A stretch of 64,000 nt of DNA. Origin: GCA-2683825 sp965662355 (GTDB taxonomy: Bacteria; Planctomycetota; UBA1135; GCA-002686595). Of this stretch, positions 9,309-18,788 are shown one piece after another. A model generated the notes under the pieces. That model had not been told where the DNA came from. It saw nothing but the letters and a program-made list of their open reading frames with translations, and searched no databases. The DNA lies in NCBI GenBank assembly GCA_965662355.1, contig CBFIHP010000001.1:310001-374000 (forward strand), in the 5' to 3' direction. A program made the translations under genes and the position numbers. Position 1 is the stretch's first letter; the number at the start of each line of letters is the position of its first letter.

Positions 9309-11351
9309 TCACTCATCACCGGCATAGCCGAGACCCTTCAGGCTCGCGTCCAGCTCGTCGCTCACTTCGACCGTCGAGTCCTGGAGCTCCAGCTCCTCGC
9401 GCAACGCAGCCATCCGTTCCTGCCAGTCACGCAGTAGGTCTTTCAACCGATGCATGACCCTGGCATTGTCATCGATGTAGTACCGCGAATCCAGTTCCTC
9501 GGGATCATCGACCAGGTTGTACAGCTCGTACTGATCCAGCCCGAGCTTCCGGATCAACTTCCATCCCTCGTAAACGACAGCCTGTTTCTCGTCATAGTAG
9601 TACGTCCCCGTACTGAACGTCGGCTCGCCCACTGCTCCCTCTTCCCATAGAGGCATCAACGACTTCGAGCTAAACCTCTTCGCATCGAAGCGAGCGCCCA
9701 GAACATCCAGCATCGTCGGCGTGATGCTCTCGGTCGAAACGCATTCCACAACGCGCTGCGACACTCCACCGTTCGGCAGCTTGATGCTCAAGGGAACCCG
9801 TAACACCTCGTCGTACAAGGTGTGACCGTGTTCGAACGTGCCGTGCTCCCAGAACTCCTCGCCGTGGTCCGAGGCAAATACGATCAAGGCCTCGTCATAC
9901 AGGCCCAAGGCCTTCAACTCATCGACCACGCGCCCGACATTCGCGTCGGCGTACTGAATCTCGCCTCGATACAACTCGCGCACGAACTCGCGGTCATCGG
10001 GACCCAGTTTCGTATTCCCAGCCTGCACGTTGGTCACGGTTTCGTGATCTCCCCACGACAAACCGAAGCGCGGATGCGGCCCCTCGTTCATCCACTTCGC
10101 CGGAGGCTCGTACGGCCAATGCGGATCCAACACATGCATCCACAAGAAAAACGGCTCGTCCGCGCTGGCGCGCATCCACTCGATGGCAACGTCAGCAATC
10201 GCCTGCGTCGTGGGGAACAGCTCCGGATAGGTATGCGGATCCATCCACGCCAACAGCTGCGACCCGATGCTCAGGCCCCAATCATCGCGCGCAGGAAAAA
10301 TGTAACGGTCGAAGCCTTGCCGAAAATTGTATAGGGGCTCGAGGTGTGCGTTCAGTCCCAGGCCAATCGTGTGATAGCCCAGCCCTTTCATGTGCTCTGC
10401 CAGCGTTTCGATCTCGTTCGGCAAGGACGTGCGGCGATTCGTCACGTGATGCACTTCCGGTGAGAGCCCCGTCAACACGGAGGCCATGGCCGGCTTCGTC
10501 CAGGGAGCCGCAGACCGTGCGTTTTCGAAGACGATGCTCTCGTCCATCAAGGCACTGATCGCCGGCGTTTGCGCCGCGAATTCGCCGCCCCCCAGCATGT
10601 CGGGTCGCAACGTATCGACGGTAACCAGGACCACCGCTTTCGGGTTCGAAAGCACACCAGGCTTGCTGGCCGTGACGACATCCGCGGGCCCGCGCAACGA
10701 CAGGATCGCGCCACCCGAGAGGATCGCGAACATCGCACCCGCGACAAAGCTGGGCCCGGGTCGCAGCAACCGACGTATGAGAAAGAAGGTCACTGCGCAG
10801 GCAACCAACGTCGCTCCCACGGCGGTCAGCCGCTCCAGCCCCGACGCACCCGACATCCGAAACTCGATGAACCACAGGCCGATGCAAAGCTCCATGCCCA
10901 TCAAGGGCAGCGCCGACGCCGTGACACCGATGCCCGCCGGACGGTTCTGCCTGTAGATAACGAAAGACGCAATCCCAAATGCCACCGCAGTAACGATCAG
11001 CATGGCCCAGAGCGCCACGCCCCGATCCCCCGTCGCATCCCTGGCGAGGGAAGTCACAACGGGTGCGAGAATGGCGAGCACACAGGCGAAGGCGCCCGTC
11101 GCCGCGCCCCACGAGGGGGCGTTCCACTGCCAGCGCCGATCCAGCAGTCGCGCAACGACCAAGAGCGGCATCTGCAGCGCCAGAAAGAATAGCGCCCCGA
11201 CCGCCGCCGGAAGGAACATCGCCGAGGGCTCAGCGAAGGCGCGTGGATGATCGAGGGCACTCACGCCCACGTTCAAGAAGGTGGCCGCAAGGGACGATAC
11301 ACCTACGGAGGTGAAGATCTTCCTCCACGGATTTCTGTCTATTTCGGTCAT
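9309..11351 (-). CDS. Membrane-anchored sulfatase-like (alkaline phosphatase superfamily) hydrolase
   Basis: A start at ATG 11351 is preferred over a longer frame because GGAG lies five bases upstream and the extension would overlap the divergent glycosyltransferase gene. The product is 680 residues. About seven hydrophobic helices occupy residues 1-235. The C-terminal sulfatase/phosphodiesterase domain starts with VLVTVDTLRPD and continues with DPHWPYEPP and IVFASDHGEE (metal ligands). At the nucleophile position the usual CxPxR is replaced by TKPAM in APWTKPAMASVLTG. Formylglycine cannot form there, so Thr is the likely nucleophile, as in phosphodiesterases and phosphoethanolamine-type transferases of the same superfamily. 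A substrate in envelope glycolipids is inferred. Confidence 0.85.
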   Translation of the reverse strand: MTEIDRNPWRKIFTSVGVSSLAATFLNVGVSALDHPRAFAEPSAMFLPAAVGALFFLALQMPLLVVARLLDRRWQWNAPSWGAATGAFACVLAILAPVVTSLARDATGDRGVALWAMLIVTAVAFGIASFVIYRQNRPAGIGVTASALPLMGMELCIGLWFIEFRMSGASGLERLTAVGATLVACAVTFFLIRRLLRPGPSFVAGAMFAILSGGAILSLRGPADVVTASKPGVLSNPKAVVLVTVDTLRPDMLGGGEFAAQTPAISALMDESIVFENARSAAPWTKPAMASVLTGLSPEVHHVTNRRTSLPNEIETLAEHMKGLGYHTIGLGLNAHLEPLYNFRQGFDRYIFPARDDWGLSIGSQLLAWMDPHTYPELFPTTQAIADVAIEWMRASADEPFFLWMHVLDPHWPYEPPAKWMNEGPHPRFGLSWGDHETVTNVQAGNTKLGPDDREFVRELYRGEIQYADANVGRVVDELKALGLYDEALIVFASDHGEEFWEHGTFEHGHTLYDEVLRVPLSIKLPNGGVSQRVVECVSTESITPTMLDVLGARFDAKRFSSKSLMPLWEEGAVGEPTFSTGTYYYDEKQAVVYEGWKLIRKLGLDQYELYNLVDDPEELDSRYYIDDNARVMHRLKDLLRDWQERMAALREELELQDSTVEVSDELDASLKGLGYAGDE

Positions 11352-11441
11352 GTCTGCTCCGGGGACACGGGTCTCTTTCGGTCGGCAGGCCCGAGGTCTT
11401 GAGACCCTGACCGACCTCATTGAGAGCCCCGCAAACATCCC

Positions 11442-12653
11442 GTGAATCCGAGCTCCAGCCCCTGCATCGTCCTGACCTACGGGTGGGGTCTGAACACCCC
11501 GGGAGGGGTCGCCAGGCACATCCAGGAGCTAGCACGAGCCTTAGGCGACGCGGGCGCGCGGGTGATCTGCGTCTGCATCTCCGCCGCCGACTACTCCGGA
11601 TTCCCCCGACCCCGTATGAATCCCCAGTACGAGGGTCTCCAGCTCGAGAAAGAGCTCGCCGAGCACAACGTCGAAGTCGTGCGGGTCGCACCGCACCGGC
11701 TCCACTGGACGCTCGACGGCCGCCCGATGAAGCGCGCGGTCGAACGCATCCTCGACACCGAACACGTCGACTGCGTACTTGGTTTCTACAACGAGGCCGC
11801 CTATCTGCCCGAGCTCTGTCGGCAGCGTTCGATCAGCTTCGGCTACATCGCCACGTGGCTGTCCTATCGCATGGCACTGTCACCGGCGCGCACGGGCCGC
11901 GGACTGCGCGGACTGATCATGCGCCGGGCCAATCGACGCTTCGTTATCGAGCCCTACCGCGAAGCCCAGGTCCTCTTCGCCAACTCCGAATTCACACGCT
12001 CCGAGCTCGTCGACGTCGTCGGCTGCAACCCCGACCGCATCCGCGTGACCTACCTCGGCGTGAAGCCCTTCTTCCGCAACATCCCGCGCATCGAACCCAA
12101 GCGCATCCAGCGCATCGTCTTCTTTGGACGCCTCGTTCGCGAAAAAGGCATAGGAGACGCCATCACCGCCCTCGGCGCCATCGCCGCCAAGGGCCATCGC
12201 GATTGGCGCCTGCGCATCCTCGGCTCGGGCAACCACGATCACGTCCGTCGCCTAGCGGACGAACAGGGCATCGAACCCCTCATCGAGATGGTCCCCCACC
12301 AGGGGGACGCGGGCCTCGCCGACGAGCTGGCCAAGGCCCACCTCGCCCTCCTCCCCTCCCACTCCGAATCCTTCGGCCTCTCGATCGCCGAAGCCCAGGC
12401 CGCAGGCCTTCCCGTAATCGCCTACGACGCCGGCTCGGTCCCCGAGGTCGTCGAGGACGGCCGCACCGCCTGGCTCGTCCCCCGACACGACACCGACGCC
12501 CTGCACCGCGCCATCGAAGAAGCCATGGCCGACCCCCACGCCGCCCACCAACGCGGCATCGCCGGCCGCGAGCGCGCACAACGCCTCTTTCAATGGAGCT
12601 TCACCGCCGAACGCGTCCTCGAAGGCATCCGCGCCCTACGCCGCGCGGCCTAG
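11442..12653 (+). CDS. Glycosyltransferase family 4 (GT-B)
   Basis: The 403-residue GT-B enzyme starts with GTG. The N-terminal domain has LNTPGGVARHIQELA, the glycine-rich acceptor/donor loop typical of GT4. The C-terminal Rossmann domain has FFGRLVREKGI, LRILGSG and the nucleotide-sugar-binding ESFGLSIAEAQAAGLPVIA stretch with the conserved Glu pair. It should transfer a sugar from a nucleotide-sugar donor to a lipid or glycan acceptor on the cytoplasmic face. No membrane segment is seen. It is divergent from the sulfatase-like gene with a 90-base gap and lies near gmhA, so it may use a heptose donor, but the sequence alone does not define the sugar. Confidence 0.88.
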   Translation: MNPSSSPCIVLTYGWGLNTPGGVARHIQELARALGDAGARVICVCISAADYSGFPRPRMNPQYEGLQLEKELAEHNVEVVRVAPHRLHWTLDGRPMKRAVERILDTEHVDCVLGFYNEAAYLPELCRQRSISFGYIATWLSYRMALSPARTGRGLRGLIMRRANRRFVIEPYREAQVLFANSEFTRSELVDVVGCNPDRIRVTYLGVKPFFRNIPRIEPKRIQRIVFFGRLVREKGIGDAITALGAIAAKGHRDWRLRILGSGNHDHVRRLADEQGIEPLIEMVPHQGDAGLADELAKAHLALLPSHSESFGLSIAEAQAAGLPVIAYDAGSVPEVVEDGRTAWLVPRHDTDALHRAIEEAMADPHAAHQRGIAGRERAQRLFQWSFTAERVLEGIRALRRAA

Positions 12654-12709
12654 CGCAAAAGTCTTCGGCACCATAGGGGACGTGGGGCCGAGTCCGTAAC
12701 GTACGCAGT

Positions 12710-13297
12710 GTGGATTTGCAGGTCTTGATACACGCGCTGGCGCCGATCGAGCTCACGAGCGAAGAGGCCGTCCGCATTGAGGGTGAGCGGGTTGCGGCGG
12801 TCGCCATCCTGCTTCGCGCCGAGGAGGCTGGCGACGTCGAGGTACTGCTAATGCGGCGCGCCGTACGCTCCGAGGATCGTTGGTCCGGCCAGATCGGACT
12901 GCCTGGAGGTCATCGGGAGTCGGCGGACGTCGATCTGCTATCGACCGCGGTACGGGAAACGCGCGAGGAGGTCGGTGTGGACCTTGCGACCCATGCCGAG
13001 CCCCTCGGCCGCATCGATGCCGTGCGCGCCAAGGCCCGGGGCCGAGTGCTCTCCATGTCGATCGTACCGTTCGTCTTCCGTGTCACGGGTACGATCGAAC
13101 TCGTCATGGGGCCCGAAGCAGACGAGGCCTTCTGGTTTCCGCTCCACTCAGCGAAGGCGGGGGAGCTGGATTCCTCGCACACGTACCGGGGCCCGCAAGC
13201 GAACTTCCACATGCCCGCCTGGGACTTCGAAGGTCGCGTTGTTTGGGGACTGACTTATGAAATCCTCGCAAGCTTCAATCGGATGTTCGATCGCTGA
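12710..13297 (+). CDS. Nudix hydrolase, CoA pyrophosphatase type
   Basis: The 195-residue protein begins at GTG. Before the Nudix box it carries SGQIGLPGGH, which matches the UPF0035 signature of the CoA pyrophosphatase subgroup. The Nudix box continues with TAVRETREEVGV and its metal-binding REXXEE core. By family it splits CoA or acyl-CoA into 4'-phosphopantetheine and 3',5'-ADP using Mg2+ or Mn2+. It follows the glycosyltransferase gene after 56 bases on the same strand. The assignment to CoA rather than another nucleotide substrate is moderately confident. Confidence 0.85.
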   Translation: MDLQVLIHALAPIELTSEEAVRIEGERVAAVAILLRAEEAGDVEVLLMRRAVRSEDRWSGQIGLPGGHRESADVDLLSTAVRETREEVGVDLATHAEPLGRIDAVRAKARGRVLSMSIVPFVFRVTGTIELVMGPEADEAFWFPLHSAKAGELDSSHTYRGPQANFHMPAWDFEGRVVWGLTYEILASFNRMFDR

Positions 13298-13413
13298 GCG
13301 CGACTTGCTGCTCGTGACCTTGCTCAATCTTGAATCCTGGCTCGCATCGATCGCGACATTACCGGATCCCCTTCGCTACTACCGGGGCGGTCAGCCCGGC
13401 AGCGGCGCAAGAC

Positions 13414-15921
13414 TCAAGCAGCAATGGCATGGAGCGGCAAATGAACCTCGAACATGGCCCCGCCCTCGGGAACATTCGTAACCTGAACTCTGCCTTTGTG
13501 TCGTTGAGTGACCACGCTGTGGACGATAGCGAGGCCCTGACCCGTGCCCTTGCCGATCTCCTTGGTGGTGAAGAACGGATCGAAGATGCGGTCGATGATG
13601 TCGGGCGGGATTCCCTCACCATCGTCTTGGATGCGAATCACGATCCACTCATCATCGCAACGGGTTGTGATGTGAACCGTCCCTATCTTGTGCTGCTCGG
13701 TCAAAGTCGGCTCGATCGCGTGGGCCGCGTTGATGATCAGGTTGAGAAGGACTTGGTTGATTTCGTTTCGGAAACAGGGAACCGGGGGGAGGTCGGGTTG
13801 CAGATCGAAATGAACGTTGGCGATGAATTTCAATTCGCTCCGACTTACGGTGACTGTGCTTTGGATGGCACGATTCAGGTCGATGGGTGCCATGCCTTCA
13901 CCCCCTTGGTAGGAGAAGTCCTTCATCGAGTGCACGATCGAGGAGATGCGGTCGATGCCCTCCATAGCCTCCTGCAGGGCCCTGGGTAGCTCTTCGGCCA
14001 AGAAGTCCACGTCGAAATTTCGAAGGCTTGTCCGCATCTCTTCGCGTTCCTGGTCACCGAAAGGGTCGCGCTGTTTTGTGAGTTTGGTGAGGGGCCGGAC
14101 TATGGTGAGCAAGGCCTTGATTCCATCGCCGAGGAAGTTGACGTTGTCTCCGATGTACTGGGTTGGCGTATTGATCTCGTGCGCGACTCCGGCGGCCAGA
14201 CGACCGAGGGATTCGAGTTTCTTGGCCTGCTGCAATTCGACATGGATCTGATTGCGCTCTTTCTCGATACGCTTGCGGTCCTTGATTTCTTCCGAGAGGA
14301 GCTTGTTCGTATCTGTCAGTTCGAGGGTTCGTGAGACGACAAGCTGCTCGATTGTTGCTCGTCTGCCGTTGGTGATCAGCAGGATCCCCGCAAGCAACGC
14401 GGCGAGGAGCGTGCTGCCGCCCAGGAGTAGCTCCATTCCGGAACTGTGTGCAACCGCATGGTCTCCATTGGGAGAGAAGGTCAATAACCAGTTACGGCCG
14501 GCGATGTCCAGTGTTCTGGTCATGGGGCGCATCGAACTCCGGGACGTCTCGGGCGCGACGGTATCGAGCAGGAGCCTGGATCCCTCGGGAGCTGTCGAGT
14601 CGTCGATGCGGAGGTAGACTCCCGCAAGAGACAGTTGTTGGATGAACGGCGCGACCATGTCCTCGACTCGGTAGACACCCAGGGCAAAGCCAAGGATCTC
14701 GGGCGCTTCAGTGAGATGGGATGAGCTGGGTGCGCGGTAGCAGGGAACGAAGATCAAGACGCCGTACTCTGGACCCCGCTCTTGGACCAGGGTGATCCTG
14801 CCGGTTGCGATGGGCCGGCCCGTCGTTTCTGCCCTGAGCAGGGCGGCCCTGCGGGTGGGGTTGGAGGCCAGATCGAAACCGAACGCCTTTTCGTTGCCTT
14901 CGTACGGGGCCACGTAGTAGACGGGGTAGTACTCGTCTCGGAGCTTGGCCGTTATGAGATTCCCTTCCGTGGAGCGTTCGGTGATCGAGAACTCGGGATG
15001 GCCATCGAGACGCGCCTGTGCTTCGTGGGAGGCTCGGTCGGCGGAAGGGACATTGGGGATCCACTCCAAGGCCTGGATCTCGGGGTAGCGCCTGAGCTTG
15101 TCGGCCACGAACGCGTCGAACTCTTGCCGTGCGACGCCCGGCATGGTTTCGAAGAGAGTGGCGATTCCCCGCAGGCCCTCGATGTGGATCTCCAGACCGG
15201 CCTGGAATGCCCCGAGATGAGCGTCGACGCTTGTCGCGAGGCGGTTCTCGAGCATGGCTTTCTCACGCTCGTGAACATTGATGAAGGCGACAGCCAGGAG
15301 GGCAAAGGCCAGCCCTAGGGGGAGTGCTACCGTCTTCCACATCGACCGCCAATAGGCCCGGGGCTCGGCCAGGATGATCATTGCGATCGGCGCGACCAAA
15401 ATGCCACCGAGGGTATCGCCCAGCCCGCTCATCAATGCGAAAGACGACGCGTCTGTGGAATGGGATAGGAGTGCGATGCCGTACTGAAGCAGTGCATGGA
15501 CGACACCGCCGATCGGTCCCGCAATCACCAGGAACCAGGTGACGTTGCGTTCATCCAGTGGGGCTGGCAAAGCGGCAAGACGCCTCAGAAGGTACGCCCC
15601 AAGTCCGGCCTGAATGAGCGCGGCTGTAGCCACGAGCAGGGCTAGCGGGATGCGGGGCAAGTCTAGCGAGCCATCGAGGAGAAGCTCGCGGGATCCCCCG
15701 GCGAACAGAGCTCCGAACCAGATGGCAATCGCACCCCGGCGACCGAACTGAAGCACTCCAACCAGCCCGATTCCAGCAGGCGCCCAGATGAGCTGTGCAC
15801 TCCCCTGTCTCTGCAGGGCTACGCACAGGCTGGCGGTGAGGGCGTAGCCGACCGCAAAGAGCAGACAGGATCGAAGGCTGGCTCGGCCAGACCCGGTCCG
15901 GAAGTGGGGGGACGTGGACAC
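13414..15921 (-). CDS. MASE1-CHASE sensor histidine kinase
   Basis: I start this gene at GTG 15921, just after the preceding gene's stop at 15945, because a longer frame would overlap that gene by about 125 bases. The product is about 835 residues. An N-terminal MASE1-like region of about eight helices (residues 10-210) leads to a periplasmic CHASE domain (about 235-450; EALEWIP-like IQALEWIPN and GFDLASNPTRR), then another transmembrane helix and a coiled coil. The H-box GVAHEINTP lies near residue 580. The HATPase domain has NLIINAAHAIE, DDGEGIPP and GTGQGLAIVHSV. It lacks a receiver domain, so a separate response regulator is needed; none is adjacent. It follows the GNAT gene by 23 bases at the end of the flagellar operon. 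Confidence 0.87.
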   Translation of the reverse strand: MSTSPHFRTGSGRASLRSCLLFAVGYALTASLCVALQRQGSAQLIWAPAGIGLVGVLQFGRRGAIAIWFGALFAGGSRELLLDGSLDLPRIPLALLVATAALIQAGLGAYLLRRLAALPAPLDERNVTWFLVIAGPIGGVVHALLQYGIALLSHSTDASSFALMSGLGDTLGGILVAPIAMIILAEPRAYWRSMWKTVALPLGLAFALLAVAFINVHEREKAMLENRLATSVDAHLGAFQAGLEIHIEGLRGIATLFETMPGVARQEFDAFVADKLRRYPEIQALEWIPNVPSADRASHEAQARLDGHPEFSITERSTEGNLITAKLRDEYYPVYYVAPYEGNEKAFGFDLASNPTRRAALLRAETTGRPIATGRITLVQERGPEYGVLIFVPCYRAPSSSHLTEAPEILGFALGVYRVEDMVAPFIQQLSLAGVYLRIDDSTAPEGSRLLLDTVAPETSRSSMRPMTRTLDIAGRNWLLTFSPNGDHAVAHSSGMELLLGGSTLLAALLAGILLITNGRRATIEQLVVSRTLELTDTNKLLSEEIKDRKRIEKERNQIHVELQQAKKLESLGRLAAGVAHEINTPTQYIGDNVNFLGDGIKALLTIVRPLTKLTKQRDPFGDQEREEMRTSLRNFDVDFLAEELPRALQEAMEGIDRISSIVHSMKDFSYQGGEGMAPIDLNRAIQSTVTVSRSELKFIANVHFDLQPDLPPVPCFRNEINQVLLNLIINAAHAIEPTLTEQHKIGTVHITTRCDDEWIVIRIQDDGEGIPPDIIDRIFDPFFTTKEIGKGTGQGLAIVHSVVTQRHKGRVQVTNVPEGGAMFEVHLPLHAIAA

Positions 15922-15944
15922 GTCTCGGTGCTGGGTTGCAGCCT

Positions 15945-17018
15945 CTAGATCGAGTCGAGACCCCAGGCGAAGGGGTGGATCGGGAGCTTGGCCTTGGCTA
16001 GACCGAAGCGTTCCAAGAGCTCGGTGACGGCGCTGTGGGCCTCGGGTGCCGAGAAGAGCAGAGCCAGGCAACCGTCGTCGTCCAGGAGACCTTCGTCCTC
16101 GGGCCCGGTGATGTAGAAGCCGTCGGGGCGCACATCGACGGAACCTTGTTCGCCGAGCCGGTCGTTCAGGAGTTGGCCGGCACCTTCACGGTTCAGGATC
16201 TTGCCCAGACCGAGCAGACCGCGGCGCGAGATGGCGCCCGAAACGGTCAAGCGATAGGTCACGTCGTTGGCTGAGGGGGGGGCCATGAAGAAGAGACCGT
16301 CCTTGATGCCCTGGGCCTGGCGTTCGTCGGAGTGGGCGCGAACGAGTGCCAGTACGTGGGAAGGCTCACCGCCCCATTCGTGAATGGCGTCGCCAAGGTC
16401 GCGGCCGCGACCGAGACAGGCGTAGGCGCAAACCTCGCCGTCGCGCTCGAGCACGAGCGTGCGCATGCCGGGGCAGTTCATGAGGTCGTGGGTTTCGTCC
16501 TCAGTCCGATCGACTCGCGCGCTGTGGGCTTGATAGAGCTTGTGGATCGCCGGAGTATCGGCGTCGGTGCGGGGGCGTGCGCCTTGGGGGTAGGGGAAAC
16601 CCTCGGCGATGATGTCGGAGATGACGAAGTCGTCCTCGGCCCCGATCGGCCCGTAGCCACGGTCGCAATAGAACTGGGGGACATCCGCCCACAGGAGCGA
16701 GAAGATGCAACCCTCCTGGCGCAGAGCCTCTTCCGCTTGATCGAGGATCTTCGTGGCGAGCCCCTCGTTGCGCTTTTCGGTGGCGGTCGAGACCGATCCG
16801 ATCAAACCGCCGGGGATCCGTATGCCTTCAACCAGGAAGTCGCGCACGAGAATCGCACAGGCGGAATCGACCCTGCCCTCGGAACCCAGGGTCAGGACGC
16901 GACCGGGGTGGCCTTCCTTGAAGACCAGGGGATACTCCGCAGCCATGTCCTCACCGGCCGGGTGAACGCTCTGGATCATGGCGAGGGCGGAGGTGTGCTT
17001 TTCTTTGACTTGATTCAT
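15945..17018 (-). CDS. GNAT-family N-acetyltransferase
   Basis: The 357-residue protein has an N-terminal GNAT domain (about 15-150). Its acetyl-CoA motif is visible in GSVSTATEKRNEGLATKIL, with the R-x-x-G-x-A core, followed by FYCDRGYGPIG. The C-terminal half is a second, more divergent region, giving an Eis- or YjdJ-like two-part layout; the acceptor substrate is not identifiable. The ATG overlaps the TGA of the upstream small flagellar-locus gene by four bases. This gene is therefore almost certainly translated as part of the flagellar operon. Acetylation of a flagellar or chemosensory protein is an attractive but untested idea. Confidence 0.82.
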   Translation of the reverse strand: MNQVKEKHTSALAMIQSVHPAGEDMAAEYPLVFKEGHPGRVLTLGSEGRVDSACAILVRDFLVEGIRIPGGLIGSVSTATEKRNEGLATKILDQAEEALRQEGCIFSLLWADVPQFYCDRGYGPIGAEDDFVISDIIAEGFPYPQGARPRTDADTPAIHKLYQAHSARVDRTEDETHDLMNCPGMRTLVLERDGEVCAYACLGRGRDLGDAIHEWGGEPSHVLALVRAHSDERQAQGIKDGLFFMAPPSANDVTYRLTVSGAISRRGLLGLGKILNREGAGQLLNDRLGEQGSVDVRPDGFYITGPEDEGLLDDDGCLALLFSAPEAHSAVTELLERFGLAKAKLPIHPFAWGLDSI

Positions 17019-17332
17019 GACCGGTCGTCTTGTTCCGTTTGATCGTTCGACTGCTGTCGTGCTTCGCGGTAGGCCTCCAGAAGGCGATCGCTCAGGGATA
17101 CCGCATCGTCGAGCGACGCCTTCGCCGCTTCGACAGCCCCCGAGAGGTGTTCTGGATCGGAAACCTGTTGGCTCTTTTCGTCCAGTTCCTGTGTGTGCGT
17201 TTGGAGTCGCTCGAGCAAAATCTCGAAAGAGGGATTGTTCTCATCCCTGGGAGCGGCCTCGGCGGTGCTTTGCGCAGGTGTTTGCGGCCGGATGCTCTCC
17301 GGGCCAATGGAATTCAGAGTGTTCTCGTTCAT
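17015..17332 (-). CDS. Small helical protein of the flagellar operon
   Basis: The 105-residue product is highly charged and mostly helical, with no signal peptide or membrane segment. Residues 35-95 look coiled-coil forming (FEILLERLQTHTQELDEKS and LSDRLLEAYREAR). The N-terminus and extreme C-terminus are disordered and Gln/Asp-rich. It lies 33 bases after flgL and overlaps the GNAT gene by four bases. I cannot assign a family. Its size, helicity and location fit a flagellar export chaperone or a small structural adaptor. Confidence 0.7.
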   Translation of the reverse strand: MNENTLNSIGPESIRPQTPAQSTAEAAPRDENNPSFEILLERLQTHTQELDEKSQQVSDPEHLSGAVEAAKASLDDAVSLSDRLLEAYREARQQSNDQTEQDDRS

Positions 17333-17365
17333 CGCTAGACGTGTCCGGTTAACGAGTGCCGTGTC

Positions 17366-18784
17366 TTACCCGAGGAAGTTCAAGAGAGAGGTCTGAATGA
17401 TGCGTGCGCCGGAAGCCTGAGCCAGCTGCATGACCTGATCGGCCTTGGCCAGCTCGAGGGCCGCTTCAGAGAGATCGACATCCTCGACCGAAGACAGGAG
17501 GCTTTCGACCGAAAGCTCTACCTCCTCCCTCTGTATATCTATGCTGGCAAGCCGCTGGCTGCGGGATCCCACGCCCGACAGGCCCACCAAGAGCGTCTCG
17601 TGGGCACTATCCAGGTCCTCGAGCCGCTGCCGAAGGCGCTGGAGAACCTCGGCGCTAGGACGGTCGGATTCGTTGCGCATATCCTCCGAAATCCCCTCCA
17701 GGAGATCGAAGATGCTCAGGGTGCCGTCGAAGGTGACCAGCTCGTCGCCCGCTCGGGTAATGGCTCCCGTATCGACGTGAAGCACGATGCCCTCCGCGTC
17801 GTTGCGCAGCTCGACGTCGTTCTCGCTCGTGTTGAAAGAGGTGTAATTCACGCCATCCAGTGACAGAGAACCCGCGCCTCGAACGGTACCCGTATAGTCG
17901 AGTCCGCTGTATCCGCTGAAGTCCAGGTTCAAGAGCGCACCGGTTTCACCACGGAGGGTCAGTACTCCCGTCTGGGGAATGATGAGCTCGGGGCCATTGC
18001 CGAGACGCGCGCGGTTTGTGGTTCCATCGATCGTCAACGTGTGGTCGCCGATCAGCGTGTCGTCGGCACCGCCGTTCGCCATGGCGATGCCGACACCCGT
18101 AGCGCCCATGATGTTCGTCATGTCGTGGCGTACCTCCAGCTCCACGTTGCCCATGCCTTGACTCGCGGTCAGACCCGTGGCTACACCCGTCAAGCCTTCA
18201 AAGCGCACACCATTGGGCTTGTTGGGAGCGAAGATATCGCTGCCGGCCGTCGTCACGTTCAGTTGGACTTCCGGGGCGGCGCTGATCGTCTGGCCCTCGT
18301 CCGTACCGTGGTAAACGATACGCGGCTTGCCATTGACGATCTCTTCGACGAAAGGCGGTGTATCCGTTCGCGTTCCGCCGAAGAGGAAACGCCCACTCAG
18401 GCTGAGGTTGGCGATGTCCAGCATCTGTCCGCGCAGCACATCGAACTCGGCGCCAATCGCGCGGCGATCGCCTGACGTCAGCGTGCCGTTCATGGCCTGC
18501 AGAATCAACTCGCGCGAACCGGTCAACAGTGTCGAACCCTCTAACAAACTGCTGGAGGCCAGCTCCAGAGAATCGCGGCCGCGGGCGATCGCTTCGCGAT
18601 TGCGTTCGACCTCGGCGAGCTGTCGACGCAGGTGCAGGGAACGACCCGTGCCGGCCGGATCCTGCGAAGGCCTCAGGAGACGCTTTCCGGTTGAAATCTG
18701 CTCCTGGGCTTCGATCCCGCGCAACTGATTTGCGCGCAAGCTCTGCAGGGTTCGGTGGTACGTGGATAGGGTGCTGACTCGCAT
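17366..18784 (-). CDS. flgL: Flagellar hook-associated protein 3 (hook-filament junction)
   Basis: The 472-residue protein has the flagellin-like N-terminal helix (MRVSTLSTYHRTLQSLRANQ, then QISTGKRLLRPSQDPAG) and a C-terminal helix ending in a flagellin-like amphipathic segment (LAQASGARIIQTSLLNFLG). FlgL sits between FlgK and the filament. The central region (about 130-370) is longer than in enteric FlgL (about 317 residues in E. coli) and forms extra surface domains. It begins four bases after flgK on the same strand. An unusually long internal DGVNYTSFNTSEND region resembles a beta-rich insert. Confidence 0.92.
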   Translation of the reverse strand: MRVSTLSTYHRTLQSLRANQLRGIEAQEQISTGKRLLRPSQDPAGTGRSLHLRRQLAEVERNREAIARGRDSLELASSSLLEGSTLLTGSRELILQAMNGTLTSGDRRAIGAEFDVLRGQMLDIANLSLSGRFLFGGTRTDTPPFVEEIVNGKPRIVYHGTDEGQTISAAPEVQLNVTTAGSDIFAPNKPNGVRFEGLTGVATGLTASQGMGNVELEVRHDMTNIMGATGVGIAMANGGADDTLIGDHTLTIDGTTNRARLGNGPELIIPQTGVLTLRGETGALLNLDFSGYSGLDYTGTVRGAGSLSLDGVNYTSFNTSENDVELRNDAEGIVLHVDTGAITRAGDELVTFDGTLSIFDLLEGISEDMRNESDRPSAEVLQRLRQRLEDLDSAHETLLVGLSGVGSRSQRLASIDIQREEVELSVESLLSSVEDVDLSEAALELAKADQVMQLAQASGARIIQTSLLNFLG

Positions 18785-18788
18785 GGAA

